Source: Acidobacteriaceae bacterium (GTDB lineage Bacteria; Acidobacteriota; Terriglobia; Terriglobales; Acidobacteriaceae). Taken from it: a DNA stretch of 12,181 nt. Of the stretch, positions 1 to 7,344 are shown piece after piece. The translations under genes were made by a program, and so were the position numbers. Each line of letters opens with the position of its first letter. The stretch's first letter is position 1. The notes beneath the pieces were generated by a model. The model was not told the DNA's origin. It saw nothing but the letters and a program-made list of their open reading frames with translations, and did no database searches. The stretch spans positions 1 through 12,181 of the forward strand of contig PMSZ01000188.1 of NCBI GenBank assembly GCA_003168235.1, given 5' to 3'.

Positions 1-522
1 ATTATTGCTGCGACTGGCAGCCGAGCGCGGAGCCGGCGCTACCGCGCCTGGTTTCTCGGCCGTGCCGCGCTTCAGCAGCGCCAACTTTTCGCTGGCTGAA
101 ATCTGATAGAGGTGTTCGGAATCCCGGCCCGGCTCGACGTGCAGATTGGTATCGTTGCGCGTCGCTCCCTGCGCCTGCACCGGGTCGTTCTGGTTTCCAG
201 CAGTCAGCTTCTGGATCTGATCGAACACATCCTGGCCGACGAGATAACGCTGCTCAACCCATCCGGTCGCGCCCGAGGCGGTGCGTACCTTGACGAAGCG
301 GCGGTCATGATCGAGCACTTCCACGCGCTCGCCGTTCTTCACCACTCCGGTTTTTTCATACACCTGCGCCACCCGGTCGCGCAGAATTGCTTGCACTCCG
401 GAAACGTATGCGACTTCGAGCACCCGTCCACCGCCGCGATTGCAAGAGGCGAGAAATGTTGCCATCGCAAGGCAGGGCACAACCAGCACCCGTCGTAGAA
501 GTATTGTGGTTAGGAGTTTCAC
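1..522 (-). CDS. SH3-domain lipoprotein, 3' end outside the window
   Basis: The minus strand is open from a GTG at 520-522 to the window edge, giving 174 codons with the C-terminus missing. The start is fixed by in-frame stops just upstream (535-540) and by the signal that follows: basic residues, a hydrophobic stretch (about residues 12-25) and a lipobox FLASC with Cys27. The mature protein should therefore be lipid-anchored. Residues about 35-95 look like a bacterial SH3 domain, with a V-Y-E-K-T-G-V-V-K-N-G-E-R-V-E-V-L run and a closing TGWVEQRYL. A second repeat begins near residue 122 (NLHVEPGRDSEHLYQI, then LALLKRG) and runs off the window. Such domains usually bind peptidoglycan or other envelope components. 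The ligand cannot be read from sequence. No good Shine-Dalgarno sequence precedes the GTG. Confidence 0.82.
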   Translation of the reverse strand, partial: MKLLTTILLRRVLVVPCLAMATFLASCNRGGGRVLEVAYVSGVQAILRDRVAQVYEKTGVVKNGERVEVLDHDRRFVKVRTASGATGWVEQRYLVGQDVFDQIQKLTAGNQNDPVQAQGATRNDTNLHVEPGRDSEHLYQISASEKLALLKRGTAEKPGAVAPAPRSAASRSNN

Positions 523-535
523 CGGCTGAGACTTT

Positions 536-559
536 TACTATAGCGCCTACTATAGCGCC
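536..559. repeat. Perfect 12-bp tandem duplication
   Basis: The plus strand reads TACTATAGCGCC twice with no spacer (536-547 and 548-559). On the minus strand each copy contains TATAGT, a good -10-like hexamer. The duplication lies 14-37 bp upstream of the SH3 lipoprotein start, so it doubles the -10 element of its probable promoter. Confidence 0.9.
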
Positions 560-576
560 CGGCGATTGCGCTGCAA
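549..576 (-). promoter_or_regulatory. Candidate sigma-70-type promoter of the SH3 lipoprotein gene
   Basis: On the minus strand TTGCAG (571-576) is followed after 16 bp by TATAGT (549-554), a reasonable vegetative promoter. The second TATAGT (537-542) lies 12 bp downstream and has no matching -35 at normal spacing. This is an inference from hexamer matching only. Confidence 0.4.
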
Positions 577-697
577 AGAAAACAGCAAAACGATTTCCCG
601 AGGAAGCATTTACCGGCATCCATCGGGGGGGTAGGGGGCTTGCCCCATCCATTCGCAATACAGTCGGAATGAGTGAGGGGCCCGCGCTGCCTGAAGA

Positions 698-1336
698 CTA
701 ATTCGCCGTAACGGCAATCGTAGGAGAATTTCCACTATACCCAGTGTAAGTCACCGTAATCGTGTATGGCCCCGCTGGCGTACCAGCAAGCGCTGTGCAG
801 AACACAGGATCGGTGCCGTTCGTGCAATTAATCCAGGTCGTGTTGCTGGAGGCGAAGGTTGCGGTGCTGGTGACATCCACGGTCCCATTCGCCGTCACAA
901 CGAATCCCGTCGGGTTCATTCCTCCGACGCTGCCGGTAAAAGTCCACGTATTCGGCGCCACCGTCAGACTGGTGACGGTAAGGTACACGGTGGCCGAAGC
1001 GGTCCCGCTAAGGCCCTGCGCAGCAGCAGTCACGTTAGCCGTGCCCAAGCTCACTCCCGAGGCCACGCCGCTCGTGTCATCGGCAAATGACAATACGTCG
1101 GGAGTATCGCTCGACCAGGCTACCCCACTCGTGATCAGACTTCGCGAACCGTCCTGGTAGGTACCCCACGCCTGCAGCGTTGTCGTCTGACCTAGAAGCA
1201 CATTGGGGCTGGGCGGCTGCACCGCAACCGTCAGCAGATAATTGGGCTGGAAGAATCCGCGACAACTGATTCCGGTGGCCAGTGCAACCAAGCCCGTAAA
1301 AACAAGGGTCAACGCCAGTTTGCGCCCAGTCAACAT
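698..1336 (-). CDS. Ig-like (Big_2-type) surface lipoprotein
   Basis: This is a 212-residue exported protein. The ATG at 1334-1336 is chosen over the longer open frame because a GAGG lies 9 nt upstream and the first residues form a signal: MLTGRKLA, a hydrophobic core at residues 8-21, then G-I-S-C with Cys25. Position -3 of the lipobox is Gly rather than Leu, so lipidation is likely but not certain. Residues about 36-118 match the bacterial Ig-like fold of the Big_2 family (GTYQDGSRSLITSGVAWSS, then GVASGVSLGTANVTA). Residues about 120-212 form a second beta-rich, Thr/Ser/Val-rich part with two cysteines (171 and 180) that could form a disulfide. Short lipoproteins of this shape, with a SCxGFF-like N-terminus, are familiar in acidobacteria. 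Their role is unknown; adhesion or surface display is a guess. Confidence 0.8.
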   Translation of the reverse strand: MLTGRKLALTLVFTGLVALATGISCRGFFQPNYLLTVAVQPPSPNVLLGQTTTLQAWGTYQDGSRSLITSGVAWSSDTPDVLSFADDTSGVASGVSLGTANVTAAAQGLSGTASATVYLTVTSLTVAPNTWTFTGSVGGMNPTGFVVTANGTVDVTSTATFASSNTTWINCTNGTDPVFCTALAGTPAGPYTITVTYTGYSGNSPTIAVTAN

Positions 1337-1345
1337 AGACAATCG

Positions 1346-1349
1346 CCTC
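1346..1349 (-). promoter_or_regulatory. Ribosome binding site deciding the Ig-like lipoprotein start
   Basis: GAGG on the minus strand, 9 nt before the ATG at 1334-1336. It supports the internal start over the 52-codon-longer open frame, which lacks signal-peptide character at its N-terminus. Confidence 0.5.
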
Positions 1350-1545
1350 AGATAGGGAGATTTTATCAGAACGCCGGGGTCCGTCCGATGCCCCGATAGT
1401 ACATGGCTAGAGTCATACCCTTGCTCATCCTGCGCATCGGTGCTCGAGACGTTCTTGCCTACAAGGAACGGGGAGCCGCACGGAACTTGCATGGGCGAAT
1501 TGTAAGATTGTGCAACCGATCCGATGGCTGGAAGTTGAGAACTGC

Positions 1546-1986
1546 TTATTTCGGCCGCTTTTTCCCCGCATTCACGATGCGCGCATCGATCGGCTTGCGC
1601 CCCGCAAAACCTTCACTGGTGCCGTGCCAGTGCGTGATCGTCGACTCGCCCAGCTTCCAGCACAACAGCAGAATCTCGCCTTCCACTTTGCAAGGGAAAT
1701 CGAGCAGTCCGATATCGAGGTCTTTCACCTGCACGCCGGTCGCGTCAATTTCGGCAAGCGCATCTTTGATGCGCCGAATCGCCCTTTCGCGCTCCGCCTT
1801 GCGCCGCGCCAGATGCACCACATTCAGCAGCATTCCTCCATTGAGAAAAACGCGGTGCGCGGTTTCCTGCAGCTCCGCGTCCACGGATTCAATCACCTTC
1901 TTGCTGTTGATTGCCTGCTTGAGTAGCGACTCCAAAATCGGCAGCAGCATCTGCGCTTCATCGATGGTAAAGGTGCGGTCAGACAT
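1546..1986 (-). CDS. DUF2203 family protein
   Basis: A 146-residue soluble protein recognised as DUF2203. The N-terminus starts with the family-typical FTIDEAQMLLPIL (residues 6-18), followed by a long charged helical region (about 20-80). The conserved second half has GVQVKDLDIGLLDFP (84-98), an LCWKLGE run (108-114), a WH pair (120-121) and GFAGRKPI (126-133). Length and motif order look complete. The biochemical function of the family is unknown. The gene starts 41 bp after the stop of the glycosyltransferase upstream, on the same strand, so the two are probably co-transcribed. No strong Shine-Dalgarno sequence is visible. Another ATG 4 nt upstream is out of frame and closes after three codons. 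Confidence 0.85.
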   Translation of the reverse strand: MSDRTFTIDEAQMLLPILESLLKQAINSKKVIESVDAELQETAHRVFLNGGMLLNVVHLARRKAERERAIRRIKDALAEIDATGVQVKDLDIGLLDFPCKVEGEILLLCWKLGESTITHWHGTSEGFAGRKPIDARIVNAGKKRPK

Positions 1987-2027
1987 GCATCTATTCTACT
2001 GGATACGGAGGGGAAAAGAACCGGCCT

Positions 2028-3572
2028 TCAGTCCCAAACCTTGAAGTGCAGCCACGCCTCCGGCAGAGGCTTCTTGAGCCCGTGGCAGATCAGGATGGTG
2101 TAGTGCTCCCAGCTCATGGTGTAGGGGTAATCGACCTTGGGGCCTTCCTCGACGTTCTGGCACCCATACCTGGCATCGTCGAGGTCCCAGTTAAGCATAA
2201 TCAGGCTCTCGCCGGTGTATTGGCGGAATCCCCAGTAATAGTAGTTCTGGTGGGCGCTGATCGAGGGTGGCAGTCCGTAGCGCGGCCCGAAGAAGTCGAT
2301 CGCGCCGGCCGAGCCGTAATTGCCCGCGAGAATCGCAGTCCTCGCTCGTTCGTCGGCGGGAAGCTTGTTATAGACCTCGGCCACCTGCGCGACCATTTCC
2401 GGCCATCCGAATTCGTCGGCGAAATACTGCGGAAGAACGCTCTCCATGTGCGTCTCCGTGCGCGGCATGCCAACGCCCAGCGCCTGCATATAAGGAGCGA
2501 TGCGGTCCGGCGGAAGAATAGGGAGAATGATTGGATAGACGATCACGCCGAGGATCAGCAGGACGATGGGAAAGGCCACTTTCATCCAGCGCAGGCCGGA
2601 ATGCGCGTCAACCAGCTTCTGCCAGAACACTCCTCCCGCGGCGAACAACATGGGATAAATCGGGGCCAGATAATAGTCCTTGCCGTGGAGCGCATCCATG
2701 ATGGCGAGAAATACCAGATAGGTTGCGGCCACGACGCGATAGCGCTTGCCTTCACGATCAAACAGGAGGAATCCCAGGCCGGCGATCCAGACCAACGCAT
2801 TGATCGGCAATAACGTCATGACCTGCTGCTTCAGAAACGCGACCGTCGGCAGCTCGACGTTCTTGTGGATCTTCTTCACATTGCTGAGGTCGATCCAGGT
2901 GGGAAATCCGTGCTGCACTTGCCAGATCAGGTTGGGCAGTGCGAGCAGAATGATGATCGCCGCAGCCATCCAAAGCCATTTCGTTCGCAACCAGCGGCGT
3001 TCGTTCGTCAACAGAATACCGGCGGTGAGGCTAATGAGAAAAAACGCTGTCGAGTGTTTGTTTTCGACTCCCAGGCCGATCAGAACTCCACTCCACAACA
3101 GCATCTGCGGCTGATTGTGGTTGATCGCCCGCAGCACAAAATAGATGGAGCCCATCCAGAACAGCGATTCGAACGGGTTCATGGAGAAACGCGACGCGTT
3201 GTTGACGATCACCGGCGCAACCAACACCGCGAGGCACGATAGCAAGACCGCGAAACGTTTGCCGCCAAGTTCGCGCGCGATGAGGCCGGTGATCAGAATT
3301 TCCGCGCCCAGAGCCACCGCCGGCAACAAGCGGATCGCATGCAACGATTCGCCGAAAAAGGTGCGGCTGATGCAAAGCACAAACGGCGCCATAGGCGCGA
3401 GGTCGACATATCCCCAGGCGAGATGATGCGAGAGAGCGAGATAGTAAAGCTCGTCGCGGAAGTATCCGTAGCGGCCGTTGGTCGCCATCTGCAGCACAAT
3501 AGCGGCGGCGGCGAGCAGCCAAGCCGGAAACATATCGCTTGAGGTCCACGTCGGCTTCTTGAGCTCCGTCAT
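2028..3572 (-). CDS. GT39-type (PMT_2/ArnT-like) membrane glycosyltransferase
   Basis: A 514-residue multi-spanning protein. The N-terminal membrane segment (about 15-33) is followed by GYFRDELYYLALSHHLAWGY, with Asp40-Glu41 in the place of the catalytic acidic pair in the first periplasmic loop of GT-C enzymes, then VDLAPMAP (56-63). About ten hydrophobic segments extend to residue 352, including LIGLGVENKHSTAFF (164-178) and GKDYYLAPIYPMLFAAGG (297-314), a typical family motif. The last ~150 residues are hydrophilic and probably extracytoplasmic. Enzymes of this family transfer sugars from polyprenyl-phosphate donors to lipids, glycans or proteins on the outer face of the membrane. Donor and acceptor here are unknown. 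The gene is divergent from an MFS gene and leads into DUF2203. The start ATG has only a distant G-rich run upstream. Confidence 0.83.
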   Translation of the reverse strand: MTELKKPTWTSSDMFPAWLLAAAAIVLQMATNGRYGYFRDELYYLALSHHLAWGYVDLAPMAPFVLCISRTFFGESLHAIRLLPAVALGAEILITGLIARELGGKRFAVLLSCLAVLVAPVIVNNASRFSMNPFESLFWMGSIYFVLRAINHNQPQMLLWSGVLIGLGVENKHSTAFFLISLTAGILLTNERRWLRTKWLWMAAAIIILLALPNLIWQVQHGFPTWIDLSNVKKIHKNVELPTVAFLKQQVMTLLPINALVWIAGLGFLLFDREGKRYRVVAATYLVFLAIMDALHGKDYYLAPIYPMLFAAGGVFWQKLVDAHSGLRWMKVAFPIVLLILGVIVYPIILPILPPDRIAPYMQALGVGMPRTETHMESVLPQYFADEFGWPEMVAQVAEVYNKLPADERARTAILAGNYGSAGAIDFFGPRYGLPPSISAHQNYYYWGFRQYTGESLIMLNWDLDDARYGCQNVEEGPKVDYPYTMSWEHYTILICHGLKKPLPEAWLHFKVWD

Positions 3573-3627
3573 AAATTTGTAGTTGCCCCCATCTTCGCAT
3601 TCGCGCCCGCGCCCGTTCTTGGGGCCG

Positions 3628-3670
3628 TTAACCTGGAAGTCTTAACCTCGGCGAAGGCGCGTGATATTTT
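3628..3670 (+). promoter_or_regulatory. Divergent promoter region with TTAACC direct repeats
   Basis: The 110-bp gap between the divergent glycosyltransferase and MFS genes contains TTAACC twice (3628-3633 and 3642-3647), 14 bp apart start to start. The second TTAACC is 17 bp from TATTTT (3665-3670), a plausible though weak promoter for the MFS gene with a very short leader. The repeats could instead be regulator half-sites. No convincing minus-strand promoter was found for the glycosyltransferase. Confidence 0.3.
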
Positions 3671-3682
3671 CTGTGAGCCGAC

Positions 3683-4918
3683 ATGAACTCGCCTGTCCAG
3701 GATCCTGTTCAACCGACACCTCGCAATATATACGTCTTCGGCCTGACTTCGTTCCTCAACGACACGGCGAGCGAGATGGCGTACTGGGTGCTGCCCGCAT
3801 TTCTTGCCTCACTCGGAGCAGGACCGGCGCAGCTTGGAATCATCGAGGGCGTTGCGGAGAGCGTGGCATCCTTTGCCAAGTTGTTTTCCGGCCACGTCAC
3901 CGACCGGGTGGCGCATCGCAAGCCGATCGTGGTCGGCGGATACTTTGTGGCCAATGCAGTGAAGCCGCTGCTCGCGCTGGTTTCGTCGTGGTGGCAAATC
4001 CTGGGCATTCGCTTTTTGGATCGCTCCGCGAAAGGCGTTCGTGGAACTGCGCGCGATGTGATGGTCGCGGACGCGGTAGACCGGTCCGCGCTGGGCTCCG
4101 CCTATGGCCTCATTCAGGCCATGGATTCGGCGGGAGCCATCGCCGGTCCTTTGCTCGCGCTCGGAATCATTGGACGTTTTGGCATGCGCGGAGTATTCGC
4201 CGCGGCGGCGATTCCCGGCGCGCTCTGCGTGATCGTGGCATGGGTGGGAATCCGCGAAGTTCGCCGTCGCAGTAACCCACATTTAGAGGGACCGTCGTCG
4301 GCCGTCCAGGCAGAGCGCAGCCAGTCCGTTGTCGCATCGGCAAAAGCTATATGGCTTCCAAAACTGCCTTTCGGGTTCTATTACGTGCTCGCGGTGGTTA
4401 CGCTGTTTTCGCTGGGAAATTCGAGCGATATGTTTCTCGTGCTGCGCGCCGCGAGTATCGGCATTCCGGCGTCTCGCGCTCCGCTGCTGGGGCTGGTGTT
4501 CAACATCACATTCACGTTGCTTTCCTGGCCGGCGGGGAAATTCAGCGACCGCTTTTCGCGCTCAGCCATCGCGGCTGCCGGATATTTCGTTTTCGCCGTC
4601 GTCTATTTTGTTTTTGCGCTTGCACCGTCACAGTTGGCGATCTGGCTCACCATGGCTTTCTACGGACTCTTCTATGCGTTGACCAATCCTGTGCTCAAGG
4701 CGCTGGTAGTTGAAAGCGTAAGCAGCGGCGTCCGCGGCCGGGCTCTGGGAATTTATTCTTTCCTCACCAGTGTAACTACGCTGCTCTCGAGCGTCATCAC
4801 GGGAGCGCTCTGGAAGATTTATGGCCCGGCCGTCCCGTTTTATTTTTCGGCTGGGATTGCCGCGGTTTCTGCGATCGCTCTGCTGGCGCACCATTCCATT
4901 TCAAATCCCGCCCCATGA
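3683..4918 (+). CDS. MFS transporter, exporter-like
   Basis: A 411-residue protein with the twelve-helix pattern of the major facilitator superfamily. Helix 1 begins near residue 15 (YVFGLTSFLNDTASEM). The first-half loop motif is GHVTDRVAHRKP (70-81), a motif-A variant. FLDRSAKGVRGTARD (111-125) is the characteristic sequence of an MFS subgroup often annotated simply as 'MFS transporter'. The second-half motif-A remnant is GKFSDRFSRS (285-294). A hydrophilic central loop (about 192-222) separates the two halves. Length is normal and no break is seen. Substrate is unknown; efflux of a small molecule is the usual default guess. The TGA at 4916-4918 abuts the stop of the converging ABC permease gene with no bases between. 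The start is the first ATG after the gap; a weak GAG lies just upstream. Confidence 0.85.
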   Translation: MNSPVQDPVQPTPRNIYVFGLTSFLNDTASEMAYWVLPAFLASLGAGPAQLGIIEGVAESVASFAKLFSGHVTDRVAHRKPIVVGGYFVANAVKPLLALVSSWWQILGIRFLDRSAKGVRGTARDVMVADAVDRSALGSAYGLIQAMDSAGAIAGPLLALGIIGRFGMRGVFAAAAIPGALCVIVAWVGIREVRRRSNPHLEGPSSAVQAERSQSVVASAKAIWLPKLPFGFYYVLAVVTLFSLGNSSDMFLVLRAASIGIPASRAPLLGLVFNITFTLLSWPAGKFSDRFSRSAIAAAGYFVFAVVYFVFALAPSQLAIWLTMAFYGLFYALTNPVLKALVVESVSSGVRGRALGIYSFLTSVTTLLSSVITGALWKIYGPAVPFYFSAGIAAVSAIALLAHHSISNPAP

Positions 4919-6262
4919 CTACGTTTTCGCGTATTTCAGCCACTTCAGAATCTCCGGCAGGTTGGGGCGTTTCCCGTAGATGAGAATGCCGATGCGGTAA
5001 ATCCTGGCGCAGAGGATCAGGAGTCCGGCAATGGTTGCGATCAACAGAAACAGCGACAGAGCGATCTGCCATGCTGGCGGCGTTTGGATCACGATGCGCG
5101 CATACATCAAGACCGGCGCGAAAAACGGAACCATCGACATCCAGACGACGAACGGGGCGTCGGGCGTGCGCACAACGGAAGACAGCATGAACACCGACAG
5201 CACCAGCGGAATCACAATAATGAACTGGAGTTGCTGGCCTTCCTGTTCGGTCGTCGTAATCGCTCCGATGGCCGCGTACATGGCGCTGAAAAGCAGATAC
5301 CCGAGCAGGAAGAAAACCGCGAACGCCACCAGCACTGCGGGGGGAACGAGCAGATCGCTGAGGTTGGGCTGCATCGCCAAAGCGGGCAGGGCAAACACTC
5401 CTGCCATTACCACCCAGACCACGATCTGCGTCAGGCCGACCGCGCCCACGCCGAAAATCTTGCCGATCATAAGTTCGGTTGAAGTCGCGGAAGAAAGCAG
5501 CACTTCCATGACCCGCGAGTTCTTCTCCTCCAGCACGGAACGCATGACGGATATGCCATAGAGCAGCACGGCCACGTAGATCAGCATGACCATGACCACG
5601 ACTTCCAGAAACTTTTTCCCGCTGCTGTCTTTGGTTTCCCGGCCGTGTTCAATGCGGACGGCGTCGACTTTAATGGGCTTAAGCAAAAGGTCCGCTTGTT
5701 CGGCGCTGACGTTGCTTTTCGAAAGGCGCTGGTACAGCATGATCCGGCTCAATTCTTCACTCCAGCGCGATCTTTGTGCTGAGCCCGCAAGATTGCGGCT
5801 GGCCCAGGTGACCTTTCCGCTGGCAATCGCATCGTCAGTCAGCCAAAGATAGCCATCGATGGCCTGCGCGGTCACCCTGTCGCGTAAGACGGCGCGCTCC
5901 GCTTCGGTGGGATTGGCATCCACGTCGATGATGAATTGCTTCTCGTCAGTTTGGCTGGCCCCGGTTCGGTTAGCCCCGGTCTGCTTCGCATCGTTCGCTT
6001 GGGAGCTGGTCCCGTCGTCATCCTCATCTCTGTCGCTGGCCGAGTTCGCCGACAACAGGCGCTGGCGGACCATCTCGCCGAATTGCGGGGTTGAAGTTAC
6101 AACCACGATATGCTGGGCCTTGTCCCCCATCGTGGCCAGCTTGGCGGGCAATATCATCAGCGCAGTCATGATGGCGGGCGCCAGCAAGGTGAGCACGACA
6201 AAAGAAGTCGTGCGCACGCGCTCCATGTACTCGCGTTGGATGATCAGCCATGTGTTACGCAT
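4919..6262 (-). CDS. ABC-2 type exporter permease, NatB-like
   Basis: A 447-residue membrane protein of the ABC2_membrane_3 kind. It has one N-terminal membrane segment (about 21-40), a large extracytoplasmic domain (about 41-218), then a block of about six segments (from 219 to about 420). The loop EEKNSRVMEVLLSS (245-258) is the family signature after the second segment. The extracytoplasmic domain carries a low-complexity insert: an acidic DRDEDDD (77-83), then pentapeptide-like TGANR, TGASQ, TDEKQ (95-109). The ATPase gene lies directly upstream, so the pair should form one exporter; Na+ export as in NatAB or export of peptides or drugs are all possible. No Shine-Dalgarno sequence precedes the ATG, which sits inside a 13-bp triplet repeat, so translation is probably coupled to the ATPase gene. 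Confidence 0.88.
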   Translation of the reverse strand: MRNTWLIIQREYMERVRTTSFVVLTLLAPAIMTALMILPAKLATMGDKAQHIVVVTSTPQFGEMVRQRLLSANSASDRDEDDDGTSSQANDAKQTGANRTGASQTDEKQFIIDVDANPTEAERAVLRDRVTAQAIDGYLWLTDDAIASGKVTWASRNLAGSAQRSRWSEELSRIMLYQRLSKSNVSAEQADLLLKPIKVDAVRIEHGRETKDSSGKKFLEVVVMVMLIYVAVLLYGISVMRSVLEEKNSRVMEVLLSSATSTELMIGKIFGVGAVGLTQIVVWVVMAGVFALPALAMQPNLSDLLVPPAVLVAFAVFFLLGYLLFSAMYAAIGAITTTEQEGQQLQFIIVIPLVLSVFMLSSVVRTPDAPFVVWMSMVPFFAPVLMYARIVIQTPPAWQIALSLFLLIATIAGLLILCARIYRIGILIYGKRPNLPEILKWLKYAKT

Positions 6263-6288
6263 AGGTGTTACGCATGGGTACTACGCAT
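6250..6288 (-). repeat. 13-bp tandem repeat, three copies, with three nested ATGs
   Basis: Minus-strand units are ATGCGTAGTACCC (6276-6288), ATGCGTAACACCT (6263-6275) and ATGCGTAACACAT (6250-6262). The first spans the ATPase stop TAG; the third provides the permease start. Because 13 is not a multiple of three, the ATGs are in three different frames. The first two open six-codon reading frames that end in TAA inside the next unit. Confidence 0.92.
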
Positions 6289-7189
6289 GGGGCTTGGGCT
6301 TGCTCACGGACTCGATGAAGATTTCTTCCAGCGAGGGTTGCATCACTTCAAACCGGTCCACCCTGGCTTTCGAACACGCCAAACGCAGAAGCTCCTGCGT
6401 ATCGGCGTCGGGCGCGAGCCGCACTTCCACATAGTTGCCGTAGTCGTTGAACGATTGAACGAGCTTCGGCTCGTGCAAAAAACCGGCATCGCCGTCGTAT
6501 TTGATCTGGACGCTGCAATGGCCGTAGTTGGCCTTGATCTGATCCAAATCGCCCTCGAGCACGGCGCGCCCATGATTGATCAGGCAGATCGACTGGCACA
6601 AACGTTCCGCCTGATCCATGCGGTGGGTGGATAACAGGATGGTCTTGCCATTCTTGGCCAGTTCGAGCACTGCGTCTTTCAAGGCCACCGCACTTGCCGG
6701 ATCGAGTCCGGAGAAAGGCTCGTCCATGACGATCAATTCCGGATCGTGAAGAATCGCACCGATAAACTGCACCTTCTGCTGCATGCCTTTCGAAAGTTCT
6801 TCCACTTTCTTGTCCATCCAGGCAGTCAGTTCGAACCGCTCGCACCAGTCACTAGCCCGTTTCGAAGCCTCGCCGCGGGTAAGCCCCTTGAGTTGCGCGA
6901 GGAGAATCAGGTGAGTCAGCACTTTCATTTTCTTGTAGAGCCCGCGCTCTTCGGGCAGATAGCCGAAGCGATTCGTGTGGGCGCGGCCCAATGGCTCTCC
7001 CAGAATAAGAACCTGCCCCGAATCAGGGATGATGATGCCGATGATCATGCGCAGAGTGCTGGTCTTGCCGGCTCCGTTCGGACCGAGCAACCCATAGATT
7101 GTGCCCGGCTGAATCCGAAAAGAAAGGTTGTCGACCGCGACAAAGTCGTCGTAACTCTTGCGGACACCGGCGAGCTCTACCGTGTTCAC
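6281..7189 (-). CDS. ABC transporter ATP-binding protein, NatA-like
   Basis: A 302-residue ATPase with every nucleotide-binding element in order: Walker A GPNGAGKT (36-43), a Q-loop region GYLPEERGLY (76-85) with Glu at the usual Gln position as in NatA/YhaQ-like members, signature LSKGM (132-136), Walker B LIVMDE (152-157), D-loop GLDP (161-164) and H-loop His189. The C-terminal ~80 residues are the DUF4162-like extension common in this subfamily, ending in SLEEIFIESV. The start is a GTG at 7187-7189, placed so that the beta strand before VRKSY is complete. The downstream permease gene begins 18 nt after the stop. The protein should power export through that permease on the cytoplasmic side. 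It has its own probable promoter in the gap behind the VanZ gene. Confidence 0.93.
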   Translation of the reverse strand: MNTVELAGVRKSYDDFVAVDNLSFRIQPGTIYGLLGPNGAGKTSTLRMIIGIIIPDSGQVLILGEPLGRAHTNRFGYLPEERGLYKKMKVLTHLILLAQLKGLTRGEASKRASDWCERFELTAWMDKKVEELSKGMQQKVQFIGAILHDPELIVMDEPFSGLDPASAVALKDAVLELAKNGKTILLSTHRMDQAERLCQSICLINHGRAVLEGDLDQIKANYGHCSVQIKYDGDAGFLHEPKLVQSFNDYGNYVEVRLAPDADTQELLRLACSKARVDRFEVMQPSLEEIFIESVSKPKPHA

Positions 7190-7243
7190 GAGTACTGAGT
7201 CCGTTCAGATCGAGGCGACACCACAATTCGCGATCGGGGCAAG

Positions 7244-7271
7244 GTCATAGTTCGTAAAAACAATTCGTCAA
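7244..7271 (-). promoter_or_regulatory. Probable sigma-70-type promoter of the ABC exporter genes
   Basis: On the minus strand TTGACG (7266-7271) is followed after 16 bp by TATGAC (7244-7249), near-consensus hexamers in an AT-rich stretch. It would give a leader of about 50 nt before the GTG at 7189. This is the best-looking promoter in the window and suggests that the ABC genes are transcribed separately from guaB and vanZ. Confidence 0.55.
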
Positions 7272-7344
7272 AAAGGAAAAATCATAACATGCGATAACGC
7301 AGACGCCGGGCAGCACGTGCGTCGAGCCAAAGGTTGTCTTTGCA

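Noticed and set aside
625..638. G-quadruplex
   Set aside because: Only two long G runs are present on one strand, fewer than the four tracts normally needed.
1337..1492. N-terminal extension of the Ig-like lipoprotein
   Set aside because: It would bury the signal sequence 52 residues inside the protein; the internal ATG has a GAGG and a normal signal.
2046..2813. Plus-strand open frame of 255 codons opposite the glycosyltransferase
   Set aside because: The opposite strand encodes a clear membrane protein with family motifs; this frame is rich in Arg, His, Gln and Asp, with no ribosome binding site or domain.
7328..7342. Possible terminator hairpin after the VanZ gene (CAAAG/CTTTG)
   Set aside because: Only five AT-rich pairs and no T tract directly after it.
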